A stretch of 64,000 bases of DNA from Oscillibacter hominis. GTDB lineage: Bacteria > Bacillota > Clostridia > Oscillospirales > Oscillospiraceae. This document shows positions 37,291-46,009 of the stretch, one piece after another (the first letter of the stretch is position 1; every line of letters begins with the position of its first letter). The DNA lies in the NCBI RefSeq assembly GCF_014334055.1, contig NZ_CP060490.1:2604001-2668000 (forward strand), in the 5' to 3' direction. The notes below the pieces were generated by a model. That model searched no databases. It had not been told where the DNA came from and saw only the letters and a list, made by a program, of their open reading frames with translations. Position numbers and translations under genes: made by a program.

Positions 37291-38085
37291 TCAGGAGAGG
37301 ATGGCCCGGTCGGAGAGCATCTCCCCGCCGGAGGCTGCGGAAAACCGCTCCAGAAGGTCCTCCACGGTCAGCTTTTTCTTCTCTTCTCCGGCAATGTCCA
37401 GAACCACCTTGCCGGCGTTCATCATGACAAGTCGGTTGCCGTGGGCAATGGCGTCTTTCATGTTGTGGGTGACCATCAGCGTGGTCAGATGGTTTTCCTC
37501 CACGATCTGGTCGGAGAGGGCCAAAACCTTGGCCGCGGTCTTGGGGTCCAGGGCCGCGGTGTGCTCATCCAGCAGGAGGAGCTTGGGCTGCTTCAGGGCG
37601 GCCATGAGCAGCGTGACAGCCTGCCGCTGCCCGCCGGAGAGCAGGCCTACCTTGGAGGTCATACGGTCCTCCAGCCCCAGGTCCAGCGTCCGCAGCAGCT
37701 CCCTGTAGTCGCCCCGCTCGGTTTTGGAGATGCCCCACTTGAGGCCGCGGCGCTGGCCCCGGCGGGCCGCCAGCGCCAGGTTCTCCTCAATCTGCATGGT
37801 GGCGGCGGTGCCCATCATGGGGTCCTGGAACACACGGCCGATAAAGGAGGCGCGCCTGTATTCCGGCAGGCGGGTCACGTCCTGCCCGTCGATGAGTATG
37901 GTGCCCTCGTCCACGGAGAAGGCCCCGGCCACCGCGTTGAGCATGGTGGACTTTCCGGCGCCGTTGCCGCCGATGACCGTGACGAAATCACCCTCCGAGA
38001 GGGTCAGGTTCAAATCGCACAGGGCGGTTTTGGCATTGACAGTGCCGGGGTTGAAGGTCTTATAGATGTGTTTGAGCTCAAGCAT
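37291..38085 (-). CDS. ABC importer ATP-binding protein (TrpZ-like)
   Basis: 264 residues from ATG 38085 (MLELKHIYKTFNPG), with GGAGGG upstream; it overlaps the permease stop by 8 bp. Walker A GGNGAGKST, signature LLSGGQRQAVTLLMA, Walker B LLLLDEHTAALD, switch VTHNMKDAIAHG. Partners are the permease and substrate-binding lipoprotein upstream. The trio matches the TrpXYZ-like importer type whose binding protein belongs to PF04392. The aromatic-rich leader suggests aromatic amino acid uptake. Confidence 0.9.
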   Translation of the reverse strand: MLELKHIYKTFNPGTVNAKTALCDLNLTLSEGDFVTVIGGNGAGKSTMLNAVAGAFSVDEGTILIDGQDVTRLPEYRRASFIGRVFQDPMMGTAATMQIEENLALAARRGQRRGLKWGISKTERGDYRELLRTLDLGLEDRMTSKVGLLSGGQRQAVTLLMAALKQPKLLLLDEHTAALDPKTAAKVLALSDQIVEENHLTTLMVTHNMKDAIAHGNRLVMMNAGKVVLDIAGEEKKKLTVEDLLERFSAASGGEMLSDRAILS

Positions 38086-39031
38086 GTTCGTTCCCTCCAT
38101 TCACGCTTTCCGCCGGCAGCACGGGCCTTACTTTCCCGTGGAAGTGCCTGCTCTTCCAGTAGGGGACGGAGAGGAACAGCGCGACCACCAGGGCGGTGAT
38201 GAGCTTCAGGTCGTTGGTGTTCAGGCCTAACTTCAGCACCACCTGAATGACCATGTAGTAGATGATGGCGCCCAGGGAGACGCTGAGCAGCGTCAGGGCA
38301 AAATTGTGGAACAGCTTGCCGAACACCACCTCGCCGATGATGACGGCGGCCAGGCCGATGACAATGGCGCCGCGGCCCATGTTCACGTCGGACGCACCCT
38401 GGAACTGGGCCAGCAGGCCGCCGGACAGGGCCACCAAGCCGTTGGAGAGCATCAGGCCCAGCACGATGTTGGAGTCCGTGTTGATGCCCTGGGCCCTGGC
38501 CATGTGGGGGTTGGCGCCGGTGGCGCGGATGGAACTGCCCAGCTCCGTGCCGAAGAACCAGTAGAGGGCCAGCACCAGCACTGCCGTAAAGACCAGCAGC
38601 AGCGGCAGGGGATTGTCGAAATTCAGTTCCCGGACGTACCGCTGAGAGGTCAGCAGGTCGTATTTATCCACACTGACCGGCTGGTTGGATTTGCTGTCCA
38701 TAATCCGCAGATTGACGGAGTACAGTGCCAGCTGGGTCAGGATGCCGGCCAAAATGGCCGGGATGCCGCAGCGGGTGTGGAACACTCCGGTGACCAGTCC
38801 CGCGGCAAGGCCCGCACAGAAGGCGCCCAACAGCGCCAGCCAGGGGCTCCATCCAGAACGGATCAGCATCACACATACAGCGCCGCCAGTGGCCAGGGAG
38901 CCGTCCACCGTCAGGTCGGCCACATCAAGGATGCGGAACGTAAGATAGACGCCGATGGCCATCAGTCCCCAGATCAGTCCCTGGGCCACGGCGCCGGGCA
39001 TGGCATTGAGCAGCGACGTTAAGAAATCCAT
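38078..39031 (-). CDS. ABC importer permease (TrpY-like, branched-chain-type fold)
   Basis: 317 residues from ATG 39031 (MDFLTSLLNAMPG), GGAGGG 9 bp upstream. About eight to nine hydrophobic helices, e.g. GLIWGLMAIGVYLTFRILDVADLTVDGS, the region conserved in BPD_transp_2 permeases, and ALALYWFF-type helices later. Residues DVADLTVDGSLATGGAV and GINTDSNIVLGLMLSNGLVAL are characteristic. One gene for a homodimeric channel is expected in this transporter class. Confidence 0.9.
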   Translation of the reverse strand: MDFLTSLLNAMPGAVAQGLIWGLMAIGVYLTFRILDVADLTVDGSLATGGAVCVMLIRSGWSPWLALLGAFCAGLAAGLVTGVFHTRCGIPAILAGILTQLALYSVNLRIMDSKSNQPVSVDKYDLLTSQRYVRELNFDNPLPLLLVFTAVLVLALYWFFGTELGSSIRATGANPHMARAQGINTDSNIVLGLMLSNGLVALSGGLLAQFQGASDVNMGRGAIVIGLAAVIIGEVVFGKLFHNFALTLLSVSLGAIIYYMVIQVVLKLGLNTNDLKLITALVVALFLSVPYWKSRHFHGKVRPVLPAESVNGGNEHA

Positions 39032-39151
39032 AGCGATTCTTCCCTCCAAATGTTCGGCCAAAAGCCGATATACGTCATTAGTCTATCAAAAAGGAGCGAA
39101 AAAGGGAAGCCCTTTTTCGCTCCTTTTTCAACTTTTTCGCCGGAGGGTAAT

Positions 39152-40171
39152 TTATTCGGCCTCAATGGCGGTGTAGCCGTCAGGAATGGTGACGCCAAGT
39201 GCGTCGGCATTGTCGGCGTTGAACATCTTGGTCACGTTGGGAGCGTACTCCAGGGCCATCTCGGAGACCTGGGCCTCGCCCTTGAGGATCTTGGCGGCCA
39301 TCTGGCCGGTGATCTGGCCCAGCTCATAGTAGTCGATGGACAGTGTGGCCACGCCGCAGCCGGAGCAGATGCCCTGCTCACCGGCGACGACCGGCGTACC
39401 GGCGGGCAGCACCACGTTGGCAATGGCCTCGGTGTTGTTGGCGGCGGTGTTGTCGGTGGGGATGTAGAGCACGTCGGAGCCGTCGCAGGCGGTCTGCGCC
39501 ACGGAAGCCACGTCGTTGGAGTCGGTGAAGGCATAGGGGGTGCAGGTGTAGCCCAGGTCGGTGAGGTACTTGGTCATCTCATCCACCTGATACTGGCTGT
39601 TGGCCTCGGCGGAGCAGTACAGAAGGCCCACCTTTTCCACATTGGGGAAGAGCTCCTGGATCATGGCCGCCTGCTGGTCCAGGGGAGCCAGGTCGGAGGT
39701 GCCGGAGACGTTGGTGCCGATCACCTTGCTGTCCCAGTCGGTCAGCTCCAATGCGGAGCCGTAATCGGTGACGGAGGTGCCTAAGACGGGGATTTCCGTG
39801 GTGGCGGCCGCAGCGGCCTGGAGGGGGGCGGTGGCGTTGGCCAGGATCAGGTCCACGCCGGCGGAGACGAACTCATTGACGATGGGGGTGCAGTTGGGGA
39901 TTTCACCGGAGGCATTCTGCTCCTTGAACTCCACAACGCCCTCGCCCATGGCCTCGTTCAGCGCGTCGATGAAGCCCTGGGTGGCCGCGTCCAGCGCGGG
40001 GTGGGGAGCAAACTGGCAGATGCCCACAGTGTAGGTGGCACCGTCAGCGCCGCTGCCGGAGGCACTGCCGCTTCCGCTTCCGGAGGCGCTTCCGCCGCCG
40101 CTTTCACCGCAGGCGGCCAGCCCAAGCGCCATAACGGCGGCCAGGGCCAATGCAAGAATCTTCTTTTTCAT
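39152..40171 (-). CDS. ABC importer substrate-binding lipoprotein (TrpX-like, PF04392 type)
   Basis: 339 residues from ATG 40171 (MKKKILALALAAVMALGLAACGE), a lipoprotein signal with lipobox LAAC; AAGGAGAA lies upstream. A Gly/Ser linker (GSASGSGSGSASGSG) leads to a periplasmic-binding fold: YTVGICQFAPHPALDAATQGF, PIVNEFVSAGVDLILANAT, VGLLYCSAEANSQYQVDEM and DVLYIPTDNTAANNTEAI. Homologous TrpX-type proteins bind aromatic amino acids. The gene directly follows a terminator and an aromatic-rich leader peptide, supporting Phe/Tyr import; the ligand is inferred. Confidence 0.9.
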   Translation of the reverse strand: MKKKILALALAAVMALGLAACGESGGGSASGSGSGSASGSGADGATYTVGICQFAPHPALDAATQGFIDALNEAMGEGVVEFKEQNASGEIPNCTPIVNEFVSAGVDLILANATAPLQAAAAATTEIPVLGTSVTDYGSALELTDWDSKVIGTNVSGTSDLAPLDQQAAMIQELFPNVEKVGLLYCSAEANSQYQVDEMTKYLTDLGYTCTPYAFTDSNDVASVAQTACDGSDVLYIPTDNTAANNTEAIANVVLPAGTPVVAGEQGICSGCGVATLSIDYYELGQITGQMAAKILKGEAQVSEMALEYAPNVTKMFNADNADALGVTIPDGYTAIEAE

Positions 40172-40204
40172 ACAAATTCTCCTTTTCATGCTTGTATTCA
40201 GTTG

Positions 40205-40239
40205 ATAAAAAGCGGCCCCGCCTGCCAGGCGGAGCCGCT
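40205..40239 (-). terminator. Attenuator terminator before the importer operon
   Basis: Minus-strand stem AGCGGC-CCGCC type (40211-40239, one internal mismatch) followed by TTTTTATC. It lies 12 bp beyond the leader-peptide stop and 33 bp before the lipoprotein ATG, so readthrough is needed for expression. Confidence 0.85.
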
Positions 40240-40251
40240 TCCTGTCCAAAG

Positions 40252-40395
40252 TCAAAGCGTCTGCGCGTCCGTCAGCCGGCCGATTTCCATGCCGCTCAAG
40301 TAAAAATAGGCGTAAAAGGTGCGGCCCGCGAAAAAATAGCGGGCCTGGCGGCGATAAGAACCCATACGGCAGATGGTCTCATACCCCTGTGCCAT
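40252..40395 (-). CDS. Tyr/Phe-rich leader peptide (47 aa) of the ABC importer operon
   Basis: ATG 40395 to TGA 40254-40252. Tyr at 5, 14, 20, 28, 30 and 32; Phe at 21, 22, 27 and 31; the dense part is YFFAGRTFYAYFY (20-32). A perfect 7-bp GC hairpin (40339-40345 with 40323-40329) has its loop over the Tyr20-Phe21-Phe22 codons, the same design as the aro leader. It is followed by a terminator and preceded by a sigma-A promoter (40436-40464) and an AAAGGGG-type ribosome site. I read it as a ribosome-dependent attenuation leader for aromatic amino acid uptake. Translation is inferred. Confidence 0.78.
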   Translation of the reverse strand: MAQGYETICRMGSYRRQARYFFAGRTFYAYFYLSGMEIGRLTDAQTL

Positions 40396-40435
40396 ACAAT
40401 ACCGCCCCTTTCCCGTTCGGCTGATCTTGTTTAGG

Positions 40436-40464
40436 AGTATAGAACTTTAAAGGGCTAAAGTCAA
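40436..40464 (-). promoter_or_regulatory. Promoter of the ABC importer operon
   Basis: Minus-strand TTGACT (40464-40459), 17-bp spacer, TATACT (40441-40436), about 40 bp upstream of the leader ATG. Confidence 0.85.
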
Positions 40465-40606
40465 GTAGCATTGTGCACAAAGTGATAAAGAAAAAACGAC
40501 AAAAAACTGGATGGCTCTGTGCAAAATGTCAACTGGAACAAAAAACCGATAAAATTTCTCCATAATAAGGAAAAACGTGGGGGTGAAATTTTGATGGACT
40601 GGACAA

Positions 40607-40635
40607 TTGACTTTTGGGAAAGCGGGTCTTATAAT
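40607..40635 (+). promoter_or_regulatory. pyrG promoter
   Basis: TTGACT 40607-40612, 17-bp spacer, TATAAT 40630-40635. Transcription would begin near 40642, leaving a 230-nt leader before pyrG. Confidence 0.85.
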
Positions 40636-40641
40636 ACCTAC

Positions 40642-40790
40642 ATATTTTTTCCAGGCCCCATGGCGGCGTTTTGCGGCGTGAAGGCCGCAGGAAAAAGCGT
40701 CAATAGGAAGCGGCACCGCGGATCGCAGCTGAAAGGGCTCAGAGCCTTTTCAGCTGCAAAAGAGTCCAGCGGTGTTTTTGTTTTTCCTCC
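40642..40790 (+). ncRNA. Structured pyrG leader with terminator (class not recognised)
   Basis: The 5' part can pair TTTTTTCC (about 40646-40653) with GGAAAAA (about 40690-40696). A 15-bp hairpin (40725-40739 with 40743-40757, one G-T pair) is nested inside an outer stem CACCGC (40714-40719)/GCGGTG (40769-40774) that runs into TTTTTGTTTTT: an intrinsic terminator 90 bp before the pyrG ATG. B. subtilis pyrG is controlled by a CTP-sensing attenuator that needs a GGG start; no such start is visible here, so the mechanism may differ, or the RNA may be an independent small RNA. Confidence 0.55.
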
Positions 40791-40875
40791 CGCAGCGGCA
40801 TGGCTGCCGCCCAGCGAATGATTTTGTGGCAAAAGAGGGATATTACATTTTATAAATAGAGAAGGATGGGTACGT

Positions 40876-42477
40876 ATGGCGACAAAATTCATTTTCATCA
40901 CAGGCGGCGTGGTCTCGGGCCTTGGCAAGGGGATCTGCGCGGCATCCCTGGGCCGGCTGCTGAAGCAGCGGGGGCTGCGGGTGCGCAATCAGAAGTTTGA
41001 TCCATACATCAATGTGGACCCCGGCACCATGAGCCCTTACCAGCACGGTGAGGTGTTCGTGACCGAGGATGGGGCGGAGACCGATCTGGACCTGGGCCAC
41101 TATGAGCGCTTTGTGGACGAGGACCTCTCCGGCAATTCCTCTGTCAGCTCCGGCAAGGTCTACTGGGAGGTGCTGAACCGGGAGCGCCGGGGCGACTACC
41201 TGGGGGCAACCATCCAGATCATCCCCCACATCACCGACGAGATCAAAAGCCGCATCTATTCCATGGAATCGCCGGATGTGGACGTGGTCATCTGCGAAAT
41301 CGGCGGCACGGTGGGCGATATCGAGTCCCAGCCCTTCCTGGAGGCCATCCGTCAGGTCGCCTCGGAGCGGGAGGGCGTGCTCTTCCTCCATGTGCCTCTC
41401 ATTGTCCAGATCCCCGGCTCCGGAGAGCTGAAGTCCAAGCCCACCCAGCACTCCGTCAAGGAGCTCTTAAGCCTTGGCATCCAGCCCGATGTACTGGTGT
41501 GCCGCTCCGACGAACCCATCTCTGAGGAGATCAAAAAGAAGATCGCCCTCTTTTGCAATGTGGAGATGGACTGCGTGATCCAGAACGCCACCGCCTCCAC
41601 CCTCTATGAGGTACCGCTGCTGCTGGCCCGGGAAGGGCTGGACCGGGTGGTGTGCCGCAAGCTGAATCTGGATACGCCGGAGCCCGATTTGACCGCCTGG
41701 TCCAGGATGGTGGAACGGACGAAACATGCCCGCCGGAAGGTGGAGATCGCCCTGGTGGGCAAATATACCCAGCTCCACGATGCCTATCTCTCCGTGGTGG
41801 AGTCCCTGGCCCACGCGGGCACCGCCAACGACGCAGTGGTCTCCATCCGCTGGGTGGACTCCGAGGAGCTGAGCGAGGAAAACGCGGCGGAAAAGCTGGG
41901 CGGCTGCTGCGGCGTCCTGGTGCCCGGCGGATTCGGCGACCGGGGCATCGAGGGCATGATCTGCGCCGTGCGCTATGCCCGGGAGCACAAAGTCCCCTAT
42001 TTTGGCATCTGCCTGGGCATGCAGGTTTCTGTGATTGAGTTTGCCCGCCATGTGGCGGGCCTTGAGGACGCCAACTCCGCGGAGTTTTCCGAAACCACCC
42101 GCAACCCGGTGATCCATTTGATGAGTGACCAGGTGGGCGTCACGGCCAAGGGCGGCACCATGCGCCTTGGCCGGTATCCCTGCGTGCTGGCGGAGGCGAC
42201 CCGCTCCCGGGAGCTCTACGGCACGGAGGAAATCTCCGAGCGCCACCGCCACCGCTTTGAGTTCAACAACAGCTACCGCCGGCTTTTTGCAGAAAAGGGA
42301 CTGGTACTGGCGGGCCTTTCCCCGTCAGGGACGCTGGTGGAGATTGTGGAGCAGCCCGACCACCCCTGGTTTGTGGGCGTCCAGTTCCATCCGGAGTTCA
42401 AGAGCCGCCCCGACCGGCCCCACCCCTTGTTTTTTGGATTTGTGCGCGCGGCAATCGAGCGCTGCGCCCGGGATTGA
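40876..42477 (+). CDS. pyrG: CTP synthase
   Basis: 533 residues. Amidoligase half: [31 protein letters not shown], and [13 protein letters not shown]. Glutaminase half: FGICLGMQ with catalytic Cys (about 378) and [11 protein letters not shown] with the His-Glu pair. Makes CTP from UTP and glutamine. The start GTACGTATGG is preceded by GAAGGATGGG. It lies behind a structured leader with a terminator, so expression is probably controlled by premature termination. Followed 13 bp later by an M24 peptidase gene. Confidence 0.97.
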   Translation: MATKFIFITGGVVSGLGKGICAASLGRLLKQRGLRVRNQKFDPYINVDPGTMSPYQHGEVFVTEDGAETDLDLGHYERFVDEDLSGNSSVSSGKVYWEVLNRERRGDYLGATIQIIPHITDEIKSRIYSMESPDVDVVICEIGGTVGDIESQPFLEAIRQVASEREGVLFLHVPLIVQIPGSGELKSKPTQHSVKELLSLGIQPDVLVCRSDEPISEEIKKKIALFCNVEMDCVIQNATASTLYEVPLLLAREGLDRVVCRKLNLDTPEPDLTAWSRMVERTKHARRKVEIALVGKYTQLHDAYLSVVESLAHAGTANDAVVSIRWVDSEELSEENAAEKLGGCCGVLVPGGFGDRGIEGMICAVRYAREHKVPYFGICLGMQVSVIEFARHVAGLEDANSAEFSETTRNPVIHLMSDQVGVTAKGGTMRLGRYPCVLAEATRSRELYGTEEISERHRHRFEFNNSYRRLFAEKGLVLAGLSPSGTLVEIVEQPDHPWFVGVQFHPEFKSRPDRPHPLFFGFVRAAIERCARD

Positions 42478-42490
42478 GAAAAGGAGAGTT

Positions 42491-43564
42491 ATGAACCACT
42501 TTAAAAAAATCCGCACCATGCTTTCGGCCCAGGGCCTGGACGCCCTGCTTCTCACTGAGGAGGCCAACCGCTTTTATGCCTCCGGCTTTCACTCCGCGGG
42601 CACCGACGGCGTGGCCCTGGTGACTGTGGACAAGGCCTACTATTTTACCGATTCCCGGTACATCGAGTCCGCCGTGCGGCAGGTGGAGGGGGCTGAGGTC
42701 AGGCTGATGGGCCGGGGCCGCAGCTACAGCGACCTCATCGGCGAGGTGATTGCCGGCCATAACATCCGCCGGATGGGGTTTGACGATGCGTATATGACCG
42801 TGGCGGATTGGCGTTTTTACCGGGAAAAGCTCTCCTGCGAGCTGGTGGCGGCCACTCAATTGCTGCTGGAGCTGCGCAGGGTGAAGGACGAGGCGGAGAT
42901 CGACGCCATCACCGGCGCCCAGCGGATCACCGAGCGGGCCTACGCCCAGATTGTGGAGGAAATCCGCTCCGGTGTCAGCGAACAGGAGATCGCCGCGCGG
43001 CTCCAGTACCTGATGCTGCACTTCGGCGCGGAGAAAATGTCCTTTGACCCAATCGTGGTCTCCGGCCCCAACGGATCGCTGCCCCACGGCGTGCCCACGG
43101 AACGCCGGATCGGCGAGGGGGAGTTTGTCACAATGGACTTTGGCTGCATCTATGAAGGGTACTGCTCCGACATGACCCGCACGGTGGCGGTGGGCTATGC
43201 CACCGGCGAGATGCAGAAGGTGTACCAGACGGTGCTTGAGGCCCAGCGGGCGGGAATCGCCGCGGCCAGGGCCGGCATTACCGGGGCGGAGGTGGACGGC
43301 GCCGCCCGCCGGGTCATCTCCGAGGCGGGCTACGGCGAGTACTTTGGCCACAGCTTTGGCCACGGCGTGGGCGTGGAAATCCATGAATCCCCCAACGCCT
43401 CCCCCGGCGCAAAGGCACCCCTGCCCGCCGGCGCGGTGATCTCGGCGGAGCCGGGCATCTACCTGCCCGGGAAAATGGGGGTGCGGATCGAGGACCTCCT
43501 GGTGCTGACGGAGGACGGCTGCCGGGACCTGACCCGCGCGCCCAAGGAGCTGACCATCCTGTAA
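42491..43564 (+). CDS. M24-family metallopeptidase (Xaa-Pro aminopeptidase type)
   Basis: 357 residues: an N-terminal creatinase-like domain (DALLLTEEANRFYASGF, YYFTDSRYIESAV) and a pita-bread catalytic domain with MDFGCIYEGYCSDMTRTVAVG (two Asp metal ligands), FGHSFGHGVGVEIHESP (His) and ISAEPGIYLPGKMGVRIEDLL (Glu ligands). Cleaves N-terminal residues preceding proline. AAAGGAG precedes the ATG. Probably co-transcribed with pyrG. A perfect 12-bp hairpin at 43571-43600 follows but lacks a T tract. Confidence 0.94.
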   Translation: MNHFKKIRTMLSAQGLDALLLTEEANRFYASGFHSAGTDGVALVTVDKAYYFTDSRYIESAVRQVEGAEVRLMGRGRSYSDLIGEVIAGHNIRRMGFDDAYMTVADWRFYREKLSCELVAATQLLLELRRVKDEAEIDAITGAQRITERAYAQIVEEIRSGVSEQEIAARLQYLMLHFGAEKMSFDPIVVSGPNGSLPHGVPTERRIGEGEFVTMDFGCIYEGYCSDMTRTVAVGYATGEMQKVYQTVLEAQRAGIAAARAGITGAEVDGAARRVISEAGYGEYFGHSFGHGVGVEIHESPNASPGAKAPLPAGAVISAEPGIYLPGKMGVRIEDLLVLTEDGCRDLTRAPKELTIL

Positions 43565-43680
43565 CCGTATGCGGCGCGGCCCAAACCAGGGCCGCGCCGC
43601 CGCATTGGCGGCGAAAAGGATAAAGGGAGGCATAGGGGAGGGAAAACAGAAGGTTTTTTCTTCAAAAGCGGCAGAATTTG

Positions 43681-43709
43681 TTGACAAGGCGGGCATTTGG
43701 CCCCATAAT
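43681..43709 (+). promoter_or_regulatory. Promoter of the pyrophosphatase gene
   Basis: TTGACA 43681-43686, 17-bp spacer, CATAAT 43704-43709; the start codon follows 32 bp later. Confidence 0.75.
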
Positions 43710-43741
43710 CGGAGTGCATCTTTCAAAAAGGGAGAAGAACG

Positions 43742-45358
43742 ATGGATACCATATATATTACGGGACACCGCAACCCGGACACGGACTCCGTTGTATCGGC
43801 CATGGCCTATGCGGCGCTGAAAAACGCCCTGGGCAGCCGGGAGTACCAGGCCGCCTGCCTCGGCCGGCTCAGCGACGAGACCCAGGCCGTGCTGGACCGG
43901 TTCGGCTTCCGCCCCCCCAAACTGATTGAAAACGTCCGCACCCAAGTGCGGGACCTGGACTACGACACGCCCCCCACCCTCAGCGCCGGTGTCACCATCA
44001 GCCGGGCCTGGCACACCATCCACGGCGACGACAGCATCTCCGCCATCCCGGTGGCCAACGAGGACGGGACGCTCTACGGCATGCTCTCCGCCGGGGACAT
44101 CGCCGCCTACGACATGTCCTCCGTCCGCAACCCCTATGTGAGCGACGTGCCGGTATACAATCTGCTGTCCGTCATCGAGGGCCGGATTTTAAATGAGGGG
44201 AACAACACCGTGGACACGGTCTCCGGCGAGGTGACCATCGCCCTGCCCACCAGCCGCCGCAACCTCCTCTTTTCCAGCAGGGACAGCATTGTGGTCTGCG
44301 GCGAGCAGCCCGAGATGATCCGCCACGCCCTCAAGGTGGGCGTGGGATGTGTCATCGTCTGCCAGGCGGAGCTGGACGAGGAGCTTTTGAAGCTCCCGGG
44401 CAACACCTGCATCATCTCCACCCCCTTCGACGCCTACCGCACGGTGCGGCTGATCTGCCACTCCCTGCCGGTGAGCCGGGTTTGCAAGCGGGAGGAGCTG
44501 GTCTGCTTCCATTTGGACGACTACATTGACGATGTGCGCGAGGCGGTGCTGCAAAGCCGCTTCCGCTCCTACCCCATCCTGGATGAAAACGAGAAAGTGG
44601 TGGGCACGCTGTCCCGCTTCCACCTGCTGCGCCCCCGCCGCAAGCGGGTGGTGCTGGTGGACCACAACGAGGCGGCCCAGTCGGTGCGGGGCCTGGATCA
44701 GGCTGAGATTCTGGAGATCATCGACCACCACCGCCTGGCGGACATCCAGACGGCCAACCCTATTTTCGTCCGCAACGAGCCGGTGGGCAGCACCACCACC
44801 ATCATTGCCGGGATGTACCAGGACAAAGGGCTGATGCCCACGGAGAAGATGGCCGGTCTGATGGCCTCCGCCATTGTCTCCGACACGGTGATGTTCAAGT
44901 CCCCCACCTGCACCCAGCGGGACGTTGAGGTGGCCCAGCGTCTGGCGCGCATTGCCAGCGTGTCGCTGGAGGAGCTGGGCAAGCAGATATTCTCCGCCAG
45001 CAGCGGCGACGACAAGTCCGCCGAGGAGATGCTCAAGACCGACTTCAAGGAGTTCCACATCGCCGGCCACTACTTGGGCGTCAGCCAGATCACCTGCCTG
45101 GACTCCAAGCATGTCCTCGAGCGTAAGGACGAGTTTTTGAAGGTGATGGCGGACCTCAAATCCCACCGCCGCTACGACATGCTGCTGCTGATGCTGACCG
45201 ACGTGCTGCGGGAGGGGTCCCAGATCCTGTTCTTAGGCGACGAGCAGACCATTGAGCAGGCGTTTAACAGTAAACCCACGGGCAATACCGTGTTTTTGTC
45301 CCGGGTCATGTCCCGGAAAAAGCAGGTCATTCCCGCCCTGTCCGCCCTGTGGGGCTAA
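43742..45358 (+). CDS. Manganese-dependent inorganic pyrophosphatase with CBS and DRTGG domains
   Basis: 538 residues, family II PPase of the long regulated kind. N-terminal DHH part ITGHRNPDTDSVVSAMAYA, then CBS motif (about 72-125; ISAIPVANEDGTLYGMLSAGD), a DRTGG-like domain (about 130-240), second CBS (about 250-305; YPILDENEKVVGTLSRFHLL), DHH motif EIIDHHRLADIQ, and C-terminal DHHA2. Hydrolyses PPi; CBS/DRTGG enzymes are controlled by adenine nucleotides and diadenosine polyphosphates. Single gene with its own promoter and terminator. Confidence 0.95.
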   Translation: MDTIYITGHRNPDTDSVVSAMAYAALKNALGSREYQAACLGRLSDETQAVLDRFGFRPPKLIENVRTQVRDLDYDTPPTLSAGVTISRAWHTIHGDDSISAIPVANEDGTLYGMLSAGDIAAYDMSSVRNPYVSDVPVYNLLSVIEGRILNEGNNTVDTVSGEVTIALPTSRRNLLFSSRDSIVVCGEQPEMIRHALKVGVGCVIVCQAELDEELLKLPGNTCIISTPFDAYRTVRLICHSLPVSRVCKREELVCFHLDDYIDDVREAVLQSRFRSYPILDENEKVVGTLSRFHLLRPRRKRVVLVDHNEAAQSVRGLDQAEILEIIDHHRLADIQTANPIFVRNEPVGSTTTIIAGMYQDKGLMPTEKMAGLMASAIVSDTVMFKSPTCTQRDVEVAQRLARIASVSLEELGKQIFSASSGDDKSAEEMLKTDFKEFHIAGHYLGVSQITCLDSKHVLERKDEFLKVMADLKSHRRYDMLLLMLTDVLREGSQILFLGDEQTIEQAFNSKPTGNTVFLSRVMSRKKQVIPALSALWG

Positions 45359-45362
45359 AAGA

Positions 45363-45406
45363 GTCAAAAAAGAAAGGCCGCGCCTTCAGGCGCGGCCTTT
45401 CTTTTA
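45363..45406. terminator. Bidirectional terminator between convergent genes
   Basis: AAAGAAAGGCCGCGCC pairs with GGCGCGGCCTTTCTTT around a TTCA loop; A- and T-rich flanks let it serve the pyrophosphatase gene (+) and the ABC permease gene (-). Confidence 0.9.
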
Positions 45407-46009
45407 CACATCCCTGTGGGGATAAAGGCGGACGGAGAGGAAGATGGAGACGACGTTGACAACCACCGCGGCGATGGGCGCCGCGATGCCGGCCAGCTGC
45501 AGCACCGGCGCCGCCGACGATGTGCCCGCAACCTCAAGAATGGAGAGAGAGCCGGTGGCAATGGCCACGATGATGATGATGTAGAACATCCGGCCCCGCT
45601 CCACACCGAAGCGGAACATGGGCGGCAGAGTCAGGGCCATCAGCATTGTGGCAGTGGACAGGGCCACCAGGGCGATCAGCGGGGAACCGCCGCCGTCGGC
45701 AACGCCCAGGGCAATGAAAATGACCTTGGCCGCAACTGCCACCAGGGCCACGCCCCCGCAGCAGAGATAGCCCAACATGTATTTGGACAGCACGATGTCC
45801 CAGGTGGAGTAGGGCAGCATGGCGGACAGGCGGTCCCATTTGCACCGCTCGTCGTAGGCCATGGTGGAATAGGGCAGCATGCTGGCGTAGACCACGGCGA
45901 ACAGAGAGGTGGAGCTGTTGGGCAGGGCGGCGAAAACCACCATGGCCACCAGGAAAAAGCGCAGCTGCTTAGAAAGTACGTAAAAGTCTTTTTTCAAAAG
46001 AGCTTTCAT
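45404..46009 (-). CDS. ABC-2 type transporter permease
   Basis: 201 residues with about six hydrophobic helices (FFLVAMVVFAALPN, GYLCCGGVALVAVAAKVIFIALG, LVALSTATMLMALTLPP, MFYIIIIVAIATGSLSIL, APIAAVVVNVVSIFLSV). Contains the YASMLPYSTMAYDERCKWDRL segment typical of ABC2_membrane_2 permeases found in GntR-ABC operons. Start overlaps the ATPase stop by 4 bp. The final codons run into the shared terminator. Confidence 0.88.
   Translation of the reverse strand: MKALLKKDFYVLSKQLRFFLVAMVVFAALPNSSTSLFAVVYASMLPYSTMAYDERCKWDRLSAMLPYSTWDIVLSKYMLGYLCCGGVALVAVAAKVIFIALGVADGGGSPLIALVALSTATMLMALTLPPMFRFGVERGRMFYIIIIVAIATGSLSILEVAGTSSAAPVLQLAGIAAPIAAVVVNVVSIFLSVRLYPHRDV

Noticed and set aside
40705..40775. 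T-box-like GGCACCGCGG in the pyrG leader
   Set aside because: It lacks the TGGN bulge (CGG in place of TGG) and a stem I/specifier region; more likely part of an ordinary terminator stem.
43571..43600. Perfect 12-bp hairpin after the M24 peptidase as a terminator
   Set aside because: No T tract follows on either strand; recorded only within the peptidase entry.
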